From positions 965,001-1,029,000 of the forward strand of contig NZ_APNH01000001.1 in assembly GCF_040361275.1 (NCBI RefSeq): a stretch of 64,000 nt of DNA. Reading direction: 5' to 3'. The position numbers and the translations under genes are program-made. The stretch is from Salinisphaera sp. T31B1. Lineage in GTDB: Bacteria > Pseudomonadota > Gammaproteobacteria > Nevskiales > Salinisphaeraceae. Shown one piece after another: positions 10,945 to 18,757 of this stretch (position 1 is the stretch's first letter; every line of letters begins with the position of its first letter). The notes under the pieces were generated by a model. It was given only the letters and a program-made list of their open reading frames with translations, made no database searches and was not told where the DNA came from.

Positions 10945-12135
10945 GTGAGCTACAAGAGCGGCCGACATTTTCTGCAGATTCCCGGGCCGACCAACGTGCC
11001 GGATCGCGTCCTGCACGCGATGTCCTATCCGACCATCGATCACCGCGGGCCGGATTTCCAGGCCCTGGGTGCCGATGTGCTGGAGCGGATCAAGCCGGTG
11101 TTCGGGACCACCAATCCCGTCATCATCTTCCCTGCTTCGGGTACCGGCGCCTGGGAAGCGGCGCTCGTGAATACGCTCTCGCCGGGCGATCGCGTGCTGA
11201 TGTACGAGACCGGCCATTTCGCCACGCTCTGGTTCAACATGGCGCAACGGCTGGGCTTCGAGCCCGAGTTGATCGAAAGCGACTGGCGGCGCGGCGCCGA
11301 TCCGCAGGCCATCGAAAAACGACTCGCCGAGGATACCGGTCACGAGATCAAGGCCGTCGCGGTCGTGCACAACGAAACCTCGACCGGCGTGACCAGCCGC
11401 ATCGCCGAGATCCGCAAGGCGATCGACAACGCGAAGCACCCCGCGTTGCTGCTGGTCGATACGATCTCGTCGCTCGGATCGATCCGCTACGAGCACGACG
11501 GATGGGGCGTGGATGTCACGGTCTCTGGCTCCCAGAAAGGGCTGATGCTGCCGCCCGGCCTGAGCTTCAATGCCGTTTCAGACAAGGCGCTGGCCGCATC
11601 CAAGACATCGAGCCAGCCCCGTTCGTATTGGGACTGGCAGGACATGCTCGGGCCGAACGAATCCGGTTTCTTCCCCTATACGCCGGCCACCAACCTGCTC
11701 TACGGGCTGCGTGCGGCCCTGGACATGCTCGCCGAGGAGGGCATGGACAACGTCTTCGCCCGCCACGATCGCCACGCCGAGGCGACGCGTCGCGCGGTTG
11801 CGGCGTGGGGTTTCGAGATTGTCTGCACGAACCCGGCAGAGTATTCCAGCGCATTGACCGCCGTGCTGGTGCCGGATGACGTTGACCCGGACGCCCTGCG
11901 CCGGCTGATCCTCGACGACTTCGATATGTCGCTGGGCGCAGGTCTGTCCAAGCTCAAGGGCCGGGCGTTTCGGATCGGCCATCTCGGCGACTTCAACGAT
12001 CTGACGCTGGCCGGCACGCTCAGCGGCGTGGAGATGGGGCTCAAGCGGGCCGGGATCGATCACCAGGCCGGCGGCGTACAGGCAGCCCTCGATTATCTGG
12101 CCGAAACCGCGGGCAGCGCGGCCAAGGTGGCCTGA
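10945..12135 (+). CDS. Class V aminotransferase, serine-glyoxylate type
   Basis: This PLP-dependent enzyme has 396 aa. It opens with the fold-type I / class V motif IPGPTNVPDRV and carries FPASGTGAWEAAL, VVHNETSTGVTS, and the PLP-binding Lys198 in SGSQKGLMLPPG. These match serine-glyoxylate aminotransferases, which convert glyoxylate to glycine with serine, alanine or aspartate as donor; aspartate-glyoxylate (BhcA-like) specificity cannot be excluded. The GTG start at 10945 is set by GAGGAG 6 nt upstream. It leads the TRAP transporter operon and lies near a 2-hydroxyacid dehydrogenase that could supply glyoxylate or another 2-oxoacid. Confidence 0.87.
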   Translation: MSYKSGRHFLQIPGPTNVPDRVLHAMSYPTIDHRGPDFQALGADVLERIKPVFGTTNPVIIFPASGTGAWEAALVNTLSPGDRVLMYETGHFATLWFNMAQRLGFEPELIESDWRRGADPQAIEKRLAEDTGHEIKAVAVVHNETSTGVTSRIAEIRKAIDNAKHPALLLVDTISSLGSIRYEHDGWGVDVTVSGSQKGLMLPPGLSFNAVSDKALAASKTSSQPRSYWDWQDMLGPNESGFFPYTPATNLLYGLRAALDMLAEEGMDNVFARHDRHAEATRRAVAAWGFEIVCTNPAEYSSALTAVLVPDDVDPDALRRLILDDFDMSLGAGLSKLKGRAFRIGHLGDFNDLTLAGTLSGVEMGLKRAGIDHQAGGVQAALDYLAETAGSAAKVA

Positions 12136-12152
12136 CAACAGAGTAAATCCGC

Positions 12153-12177
12153 GTCTGCCCGCCGAACGCGGGCGGAC
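12153..12177 (+). promoter_or_regulatory. Intra-operon hairpin between aminotransferase and TRAP genes
   Basis: GTCTGCCCGC (12153-12162) pairs with GCGGGCGGAC (12168-12177), one G-U pair, around a 5-nt loop. No T-tract follows. Such hairpins often stabilise an upstream or downstream mRNA segment, which would allow the abundant binding protein to be expressed more strongly than its neighbours. Confidence 0.45.
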
Positions 12178-12284
12178 AGGGCAGGTGACGGACAGCGCGC
12201 TACGCGTGGCCCGCGCCGACGGACAACGCGGCCCGCAAGAGGCCGTGACAAGTCGACACAATAAAACGACGAACGGAGGAGAGC

Positions 12285-13277
12285 ATGAACACAAAGAAAT
12301 CGATCCTGCTGTGTGCGGTTGCCGCGCTCGGGATTTTCACCGCATCGATCGGCATCGGCCAGGCGGCCGAAACGATCAAGTTCGGCCACGTGGGTCAGCC
12401 CGGCTCGCTGATGGATAAGACCGCCAAGGAATTCGCCAAGCGCGCCAACGAAAAGCTTGGTGACAAGGCCGAGGTCCGCGTCTACGGCTCCAGCCAGTTG
12501 GGCAGCGATACCCAGATGCTGCGCAAGCTCAAGCTGGGCACCATTGACCTGTCCCTGCCGTCCACGGTGATGAGTTCGGTGGCGCCGGCGTTCGCGCTGT
12601 TCGAGATGCCGTTTCTGGTAGCCGATCGCGAGCACATGACGCGTATCCGTGAAAGCGAGCTCATCCGCGGCAAGCTCGACGACGCCGCCGCGTCTCAGAA
12701 CTACAAGATCCTGGGCATCTGGGAGAACGGCTTCCGCAACATCACCAACAACGAGCGGCCGATCAAGACGCCGGCCGATCTGCAGGGCATCAAGCTGCGA
12801 ACGCCCAACGGCCAGTGGCGCGTGCGCATGTTCAAGTCCTACGGCGCCAATCCCACGCCGATGCCGTACTCCGAGACCTTCGTGGCCCTCCAGACCGGCG
12901 CGGTCGACGGCCAGGAGAACCCGCTGGCCCAGATCTATCCGGCGCGTTTCTACGAGGTGCAGAAGTATCTGTCGCTGTCGCGCCACGTCTACACGCCGGC
13001 GTATGTGCTGGCGGGCGCGAGCTGGCAGCGCATGCCTGAGGACGTGCGCAGCGTTCTCGAGGAGACCGCCGAGGAAATGCAGCCAGTGGCCCTCGAGATG
13101 GGCAAGCAGCTCGACAAGGAACTGCTGACCAAGCTCAAGGACGAGGGGATGAAGGTCAACGATATCGACCGCCAGGCCTTTGTCGATGCGTCCAAGCCGA
13201 TCTACGAACAGTTCCAGAGCGAGGTCGAAGACGGCAAGGCGATGATCGAGGAGGCCCGCAGCCTGAAGGACGAATAG
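12285..13277 (+). CDS. TRAP transporter substrate-binding protein (DctP family)
   Basis: This periplasmic solute receptor of 330 aa has a signal peptide (about 1-28). The DctP fold follows: IKFGHVGQPGS at the N-terminus, and the conserved carboxylate-binding arginine Arg172 in GIKLRTPNG. The latter contacts the carboxyl group of organic-acid ligands in characterised TRAP receptors. AVDGQENPLAQIY is another family signature. GGAGGAG precedes the ATG. The ligand is probably an organic acid used by the enzymes encoded around it; the sequence does not say which. Confidence 0.93.
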   Translation: MNTKKSILLCAVAALGIFTASIGIGQAAETIKFGHVGQPGSLMDKTAKEFAKRANEKLGDKAEVRVYGSSQLGSDTQMLRKLKLGTIDLSLPSTVMSSVAPAFALFEMPFLVADREHMTRIRESELIRGKLDDAAASQNYKILGIWENGFRNITNNERPIKTPADLQGIKLRTPNGQWRVRMFKSYGANPTPMPYSETFVALQTGAVDGQENPLAQIYPARFYEVQKYLSLSRHVYTPAYVLAGASWQRMPEDVRSVLEETAEEMQPVALEMGKQLDKELLTKLKDEGMKVNDIDRQAFVDASKPIYEQFQSEVEDGKAMIEEARSLKDE

Positions 13278-13365
13278 GCCGCAATAGGCCAGCCACGGCA
13301 TCGCTCGTCGGCGGTGCCGTGGCGTCGGCCCGTGCAGCATCGATCATCTGCCTGGAGTATTTCTC

Positions 13366-13950
13366 GTGAAAACACTAGCGGTCATTCGGGCGAGCCTCGA
13401 CCGGGTGCTGGAAGCGATTGTGGTGGTGCTCATGATAGCGCTGTCGCTCGTGGTCACCGTCGGTTTTGCATCCCGGTTGTTGAATATGCCCCTGTCGTGG
13501 ACGGGTGAGGTCGCTGCCACCGGTCTGGTGTGGTTGACGTACTACGGCGGCGCGCTCGCCGCGAGCAAGGGCGCGCATATCACCTGTCCCAACATCGTGA
13601 ACATGATGCCGCCAGCCCTGCGGGTGCCGGTGATCGTGGTCGCCGAAGTTTTCACGGTCGCGTTCTTCGTGCTGCTGGCCTGGACCGGCTATCAGGTGAT
13701 GGTAATCCTCGAAGGCAGTTCGTTGGTCAGCCTGCCGTCGGTGTCGCAGCAGTTGACGCAGTCGGTGATCCCGATCGCGTCCGTGCTTTTCATCGTGGCC
13801 GAACTGCTGCGTTTCCCGGAAACGCTCGCCTGTGCCCGTGGTGACGGCTTCGTGCACGAGCCCGATTTCGAAGAGGAAATGCCGGAGTCCGCCGAGGTGA
13901 TCGAAGACAACAGTGCGTCCGCACGCCGCGACGCGACGGGAGAGCGCTGA
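13366..13950 (+). CDS. TRAP transporter small permease (DctQ family)
   Basis: This 194-aa protein has four hydrophobic segments and the DctQ signature around WTGEVAATGLVWLTYYGGALA, seen at about residues 45-65. It forms the small membrane subunit of the Na+-dependent TRAP transporter with the DctM protein encoded 1 nt downstream. The last 45 residues are acidic and probably cytoplasmic. GTG and ATG starts are both possible nearby; the one used follows CTGGAG. Confidence 0.9.
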   Translation: MKTLAVIRASLDRVLEAIVVVLMIALSLVVTVGFASRLLNMPLSWTGEVAATGLVWLTYYGGALAASKGAHITCPNIVNMMPPALRVPVIVVAEVFTVAFFVLLAWTGYQVMVILEGSSLVSLPSVSQQLTQSVIPIASVLFIVAELLRFPETLACARGDGFVHEPDFEEEMPESAEVIEDNSASARRDATGER

Positions 13951-13951
13951 C

Positions 13952-15238
13952 ATGGCGATCACCTTCATGCTGCTGGGCCTGATGGCCCTGATTCTCATCA
14001 ACGTGCCGATCGGCGTAGCGCTCGCTGTGGTCGGTGCCGTGGGCATGTACCTGAGCTACGGCGCAACGGCGCTGCCCAACGTGGCGTTGACCATGTACGA
14101 CGGCGCGGCTTCGTTCCCGCTGCTGGCGATTCCGTTGTTCGTGTTCGCCGGCGCGATCATGAACGCGTCCAGCATCGCACGCCGGCTGATCGATCTGGCC
14201 TCGGCCATGGTCGGGTTCATCCGCGGCGGACTGTCGCTGGTCACCATCGGTTCATCAATCTTCTTTGCCGAAATTTCCGGCTCGGCGGTGGCCGGCGTAG
14301 CGGCGCTCGGCAGCGTGCTGATTCCGGCCATGCGCAAGCGGGGTTATTCGCGCGAGTTCTCGGCGGCCATCTCGTCGTCGGCGGCGAGCCTGGCGATCAT
14401 TCTGCCGCCCTCGATTCCGATGATCCTCTATGCCGTGATGGCCCAGGAGTCGGTGGTGAAGATGTTCATCGCCGGCGTATTCCCGGGGCTGCTCGGCGCG
14501 CTCGGTCTGGCCTTCATGGCGTATTACCTGGCGCGCAGGAACAACTATCCCGTGGAGGACAAGTTCCAGCTGTCGCGTCTGGCGAGCGCATTCAAGAACG
14601 CGTTCTGGGCGCTGACGATCCCGGTGATCGTGCTCGGCGGCATCTTCGGCGGTTTCGTCACCGCCACGGAAGGCGCCGCGCTCGCGGTGGTCGCCGCGCT
14701 GCTGATCAGCGGTCTGATCTATCGCGAACTGAATCTGGGCAAACTCTACCGGGCCTGTCTCGAAGGCGGCATTCAGACGGCAGTGGTCATGCTGCTGGTC
14801 GCGGCGTCCGCCCTGGTGGGCGACTACTTCACCGAAGCCCAGCTGCCGCAACAGCTCGCGGCCAGCATCGAAAGCATCACCACCAACACCTATGCAGTGC
14901 TGGCGCTGCTCAACGTGTTCTTCCTGATCCTGGGCATGTTCCTGCACTCGGCGGCGGCGATCATCCTGGTGGTGCCGATCGTGATGCCGCTGATCCATGC
15001 GGTGGGTATCGATCCGGTGCACTTCGGCCTGATCGTCACGCTCAATCTCGCCATCGGCCAGCAGACGCCGCCGGTGGCCAGCGTGCTGATTACCTCCTGT
15101 TCGATCGCAAAGGCGGACGTCTGGCGCACCAGCCGCGTCAACCTGTGGTTCATCGGTGTGCTGTTCGCGCTGCTGATGATCAACACGTACGTCCCGAGCA
15201 TCGCGCTTGCGCTGGTGCATCTGGTCTATGGCTACTGA
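13952..15238 (+). CDS. TRAP transporter large permease (DctM family)
   Basis: This 428-aa protein has about 11-12 transmembrane segments of the DctM family. Conserved stretches include FPLLAIPLFVFAG, the helix-hairpin AEISGSAVAGVAALG, ILPPSIPMILYAV and the Na+-site region NLAIGQQTPPVASVL. It starts with the ATG 1 nt after the dctQ-like stop, with GGGAG upstream, so the two are coupled. With DctP and DctQ it makes a complete high-affinity, sodium-driven organic-acid importer. Confidence 0.95.
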   Translation: MAITFMLLGLMALILINVPIGVALAVVGAVGMYLSYGATALPNVALTMYDGAASFPLLAIPLFVFAGAIMNASSIARRLIDLASAMVGFIRGGLSLVTIGSSIFFAEISGSAVAGVAALGSVLIPAMRKRGYSREFSAAISSSAASLAIILPPSIPMILYAVMAQESVVKMFIAGVFPGLLGALGLAFMAYYLARRNNYPVEDKFQLSRLASAFKNAFWALTIPVIVLGGIFGGFVTATEGAALAVVAALLISGLIYRELNLGKLYRACLEGGIQTAVVMLLVAASALVGDYFTEAQLPQQLAASIESITTNTYAVLALLNVFFLILGMFLHSAAAIILVVPIVMPLIHAVGIDPVHFGLIVTLNLAIGQQTPPVASVLITSCSIAKADVWRTSRVNLWFIGVLFALLMINTYVPSIALALVHLVYGY

Positions 15239-15263
15239 TAGCACGGTCCGACAGGAGATTCCG

Positions 15264-16049
15264 ATGGACGACGAGCAACTACTGTTCGAGAAATCCGGCG
15301 CGCGCGCGACGATCACCTTCAATCGCCCGGCCGTGCATAACGCCATGACCTGGACGATGTACGAACGGCTCGAAGCGGCGTGCGACGCGATCGAGGCCGA
15401 CGACGAGATTCGCGTGGTGGTACTGCGCGGCGCCGGCGGCAAGGCGTTCGTCGCCGGCACCGATATCGCCCAGTTCCGCGACTTCGCCTCCGGTGACGAC
15501 GCCGTGGCCTACGAACAGCGCATCGACCGCGTGGTCGGCCGCCTCGAAAGCCTGGCGCGGCCGACCGTCGCCATGCTCCAGGGCGTATGCGTCGGCGGCG
15601 GAGCCGCGCTGGCGCTGGCCTGCGATTTTCGCTATGCCGACGACAAACTCCGGTTGGGCATACCGATCGCCAAGACCCTCGGCAACTGCCTGTCAACGAC
15701 GAACTATGCTCGCGTGATCGACCTGCTGGGCACGCCCAAGGCCAAGGAAGTGCTGATGCTCGCGCGGCTGCTCAAGGCCGACGAGTGCCTCGCCGCAGGC
15801 GTGGTCAACGACGTTTTCGATGCCGACGCGTTGGAAGGGGAGGTGGACGCGATCGCCGAACGACTGACGACGATGGCGCCGTTGACGGTGACCGCGACCA
15901 AGACCGCGATCCGGCGTATCCATGAAGCCCGGCGTATCGCTCCGGAGGACGGCGAGGATCTTATCCGTGCCTGCTACACCAGCGAGGACTTTCACGGCGC
16001 GGTGACGGCGTTTCTGGACAAGAGCGCCTACAGCTGGCAAGGCCGCTGA
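15264..16049 (+). CDS. Crotonase-fold enzyme acting on a CoA thioester, atypical active site
   Basis: This 261-aa protein has the crotonase fold, with oxyanion-hole segments FVAGTDIAQF and VCVGGGAALALACDF. ATG at 15264 follows AGGAG. Two residues normally needed by enoyl-CoA hydratases are absent: the Glu of GGGCELA is Ala in GGGAALA, and the Glu of GQPEILLG falls in LGIPIAKTLG, which has none. It is therefore unlikely to be a plain hydratase; isomerase, decarboxylase, hydrolase or lyase chemistry should be considered. The CoA-transferase gene 22 nt downstream would supply its substrate. Confidence 0.85.
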   Translation: MDDEQLLFEKSGARATITFNRPAVHNAMTWTMYERLEAACDAIEADDEIRVVVLRGAGGKAFVAGTDIAQFRDFASGDDAVAYEQRIDRVVGRLESLARPTVAMLQGVCVGGGAALALACDFRYADDKLRLGIPIAKTLGNCLSTTNYARVIDLLGTPKAKEVLMLARLLKADECLAAGVVNDVFDADALEGEVDAIAERLTTMAPLTVTATKTAIRRIHEARRIAPEDGEDLIRACYTSEDFHGAVTAFLDKSAYSWQGR

Positions 16050-16071
16050 ACAAACACGGGAGAAGACCAAG

Positions 16072-17262
16072 ATGAGCTTACCGCTGGAAGGACTGCGTGT
16101 CCTTGATATGTCCCAGATCATGGCCGGGCCCTATTGCTCGATGGTGCTGGCCGACATGGGCGCCGAGGTGACCAAGGTCGAAAAGATCAACGGCGGCGAC
16201 GACTCGCGCCAGATGGGGCCCTACGTCGAGGACGAGTCGACCTGTTTCATGCAGATCAACCGCAACAAGCGGAGTATCGCCCTGAATCTCAAGGACGAAG
16301 AGGCGCGCGAGCTGTTCTACGATCTGGCGCGCGAGGCCGATATTGTAGTCGAGAACTACCGACCCGGCGTCACCCAGTCGCTCAAGGTCGATTATGAAAC
16401 GCTCAAGCAGATCAACCCCGGCCTGATCTACTGCTCGATCTCCGGCTACGGCCAGACCGGGCCGTATCGGAACAAGGGCGGTTTCGATCTGGTGGCGCAG
16501 GGCAGCACCGGGCTGATGTCGATGACCGGCGAGGCCGGGCGCCGGCCGCTCAAGACCGGCGTGGCCGTCTACGACATCGGTGCCGGCATCACCGCGGTCT
16601 ATACGATTCTCGCGGCCTATATCCACCGCGAAAAGACCGGCGAGGGCCAACATCTGGATATCGCGATCGCCGAATGCGGCCTGCCCTGGTGCACCTGGGA
16701 AGCCGCCGCCTATTTCGGCGAGGGTCGTGAGCCACAGCGCACCGGCTGGCGCCATCGCGTGTCGGCGCCGTATCAAGCACTGGCCACGCGCGACGGCTAT
16801 CTGATGCTCGGTTGTGCCAATCAGCGCACCTGGGAGCGTTTCTGCAACGACGTCATCGACCGCCCGGCATGGATCGAGGATACGCGGTTCGCTACCAACA
16901 GTGATCGCGGTCGCAACGTCGAGGTACTGGAACGCCTCATAGAGGAGATTTTCGCTTCCGAGGATACCGACTACTGGCGCCAGCGTTGCGATGCGGCCGG
17001 CGTGCCGGCGGGCCCGATCAATACCTTTTCACAGGCGCTGTCCGACCCTCACTACGTCGAGCGCGGCATGGTGCAGGAGTTCGATCACCCGAAGGCCGGC
17101 ACGGTGAAGACGCTCGGTTTCGCCAGCAAGTTCTCGGCCACGCCGCAGCAGATCCGCCGACCGAGCCCGCTGCTGGGCGAGCACACCGAGGAAGTCCTGG
17201 ACAGCATGGGTATCGACGCCGAACGGCTGGCGTCACTGCGGGCCCGTGGGGCGGTGGCTTAG
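16072..17262 (+). CDS. Family III (CaiB/BaiF) CoA-transferase
   Basis: The enzyme moves CoA between carboxylic acids without ATP. It is 396 aa long, normal for the family. Motifs include LRVLDMSQIMAGPYC at the N-terminus, the NRNKRSIALNLK region, and the catalytic aspartate Asp168 in VAVYDIGAG, equivalent to the Asp of formyl-CoA transferase. GGGAGAAG precedes the ATG. Position after the crotonase gene and TRAP transporter suggests that an imported or derived carboxylate is activated here. CaiB, AcuN and itaconate transferases are relatives, but specificity cannot be read from sequence. Confidence 0.92.
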   Translation: MSLPLEGLRVLDMSQIMAGPYCSMVLADMGAEVTKVEKINGGDDSRQMGPYVEDESTCFMQINRNKRSIALNLKDEEARELFYDLAREADIVVENYRPGVTQSLKVDYETLKQINPGLIYCSISGYGQTGPYRNKGGFDLVAQGSTGLMSMTGEAGRRPLKTGVAVYDIGAGITAVYTILAAYIHREKTGEGQHLDIAIAECGLPWCTWEAAAYFGEGREPQRTGWRHRVSAPYQALATRDGYLMLGCANQRTWERFCNDVIDRPAWIEDTRFATNSDRGRNVEVLERLIEEIFASEDTDYWRQRCDAAGVPAGPINTFSQALSDPHYVERGMVQEFDHPKAGTVKTLGFASKFSATPQQIRRPSPLLGEHTEEVLDSMGIDAERLASLRARGAVA

Positions 17263-17290
17263 ATCGCACCAGCCTGCGGCGGGAGTATCA

Positions 17291-17686
17291 ATGCGCAACA
17301 AACCGGTTCTGTTGCTCGCACAGGCCGAGCGGATGCTCAAGGCCGCCCGGAGCGAAGCCACGGTCGTGACTATTGCCGTGGTCGACGACGGCGGCCACCT
17401 GCTGGCCTTGCAGCGTCTGGACGCCGCGGCGCCGATGGGCAGCCAGGTCGCCTACCACAAGGCGCGCAGTGCGGCGCTAGGGCGCAAGGACACCCGTGTG
17501 TTCGAAGACATGATCAACGACGGCCGGCATGCCTATCTGTCGGTACCGGCGCTGTCGGCGACGATGACCGGCGGATTCCCGGTACGGGTCTCCGGCGAGA
17601 TTGCCCGTGCGATCGGCGTATCAGGCGCCACGCCCGATCAGGACGAACAGGTCGCATGGGCCGGCCTGGCTGCCCTGGGGGGCTGA
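17291..17686 (+). CDS. GlcG/HbpS-family heme-binding-like protein
   Basis: This 131-aa protein has the HbpS/GlcG fold pattern: VTIAVVDDGGHLLALQRLDAA early, AYHKARSAA in the middle and GGFPVRVSGEIARAIGVSGA near the C-terminus. Family members accompany glycolate oxidase (glcG) and many catabolic operons; their role is unclear, with heme binding shown for HbpS. The ATG at 17291 has GGGAG 6 nt upstream. It is the last gene of the rightward island operon. About 260 bases without a gene separate it from the convergent GntR gene. Confidence 0.88.
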   Translation: MRNKPVLLLAQAERMLKAARSEATVVTIAVVDDGGHLLALQRLDAAAPMGSQVAYHKARSAALGRKDTRVFEDMINDGRHAYLSVPALSATMTGGFPVRVSGEIARAIGVSGATPDQDEQVAWAGLAALGG

Positions 17687-17947
17687 GCGCTCACCGCATA
17701 CCGATACACCGCTAGAGCCTCGTACCGCGGGCGGTGACCGGCCACAGCGTTTTCACGCGTTTGCCGCGCATGCCCACCCGCAAGCGTGGCAAGTCACGGG
17801 CGGATCGCATTCACGCGGATCAGCGTCTATCCCCTGCCGGGCCTAGCCGGGTGTGCGTATCCACGTCCTCGAGTGCCATGCCGACTCCGGCGGGCATGTG
17901 CATTGCCATCGATGCATGGGTGTCGGACGTACGTTCAGCGGGCCTGC

Positions 17948-18613
17948 CTAGCCGGCGAGTTCCGCGTTGTCGTCGCCCTCGGCGAAGAAATCCAGTTTGT
18001 GGCTCAGATGGCCACGCAGAATGGCACCCAGGCGCTCGCCGTCGCGCTCCTGCAGGGCGTCGATCATCTGTTCGTGTTCATCGACCACCAGCGCCCAGCG
18101 TTGCGGCGTCATTTCGGCCGAGAAGCGAAAACGACGCACCCGCTCGTTGAGATTCTGGTACATGTCGAACAGGACCTGGTTGCGTGCGGCCGCGACCAGC
18201 GTTTCGTGAATACGTCGATTGAGGTTGAAGTAGGCCGATAGGTCGCCCTGCGCATAGTGCTCCAGCATTTTCTGGTGAAGCGCGCGAATGGTGTCGATCT
18301 CCTCGGAGCTGACGTGACGACAGGCGAGTTCGCCCGACAAGCCTTCCAGCGAACTCATCACGTCGAGCGTGTCCTCGAGCATGCGCCGGGTGAGCTTGAC
18401 CACGCGCGCGCCGCGGTTGGGCAGCAGTTCGACAAAGCCTTCCGAGGCCAGCACCTTGAGCGCCTCGCGCAGCGGCGTGCGGGAAATGCCGAACTGCTCG
18501 CAAAGCTGTTTCTCGGGTACACGGATGCCGGGCTCGAGCCGGCCTTCGTTGATCATCGCACGGATGCGCTGTGCGGCTTCGCCGTAGAGAGAGCCCTGTC
18601 TGATCTTGTCCAT
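17948..18613 (-). CDS. GntR-family transcriptional regulator, FCD (FadR-type) domain
   Basis: This 221-aa regulator has an N-terminal winged helix: PEKQLCEQFGISRTPLREALKVLASEGFVELLPNRGARV at about residues 30-70, with the GntR motif SRTPLREAL. An all-helical FCD effector domain follows, in which Asp/His residues (NRRIHE, DEHEQM, RGHLSH) can bind a metal and an organic acid. It lies downstream of the FAD dehydrogenase gene on the same strand and convergent to the island operon. It probably senses a pathway acid and controls both arms. The ATG at 18613 gives the family's normal N-terminus. Confidence 0.92.
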   Translation of the reverse strand: MDKIRQGSLYGEAAQRIRAMINEGRLEPGIRVPEKQLCEQFGISRTPLREALKVLASEGFVELLPNRGARVVKLTRRMLEDTLDVMSSLEGLSGELACRHVSSEEIDTIRALHQKMLEHYAQGDLSAYFNLNRRIHETLVAAARNQVLFDMYQNLNERVRRFRFSAEMTPQRWALVVDEHEQMIDALQERDGERLGAILRGHLSHKLDFFAEGDDNAELAG

Positions 18614-18757
18614 GTCGCCCAAGTCGCTGTGATTGAATATCGGGAATGCAAGCGCTGTGCCGGCCGCGCCGCGTTCCCGCTCATTATCGCCCGACGCCGG
18701 CTGCCGACCGTAAGATCGGCTGGTCGAACCAGCCACCGCGCTGTCGTAGCGCCCCGA

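Noticed and set aside
15264-17262. Carnitine (caiBD) pathway
   Set aside because: CoA-transferase and crotonase folds match loosely, but no betaine transporter, CaiA or CaiC gene is present and the crotonase lacks the catalytic glutamates.
10945-17686. Beta-hydroxyaspartate cycle operon
   Set aside because: The aminotransferase could be BhcA-like, but no beta-hydroxyaspartate aldolase, dehydratase or iminosuccinate reductase gene is present.
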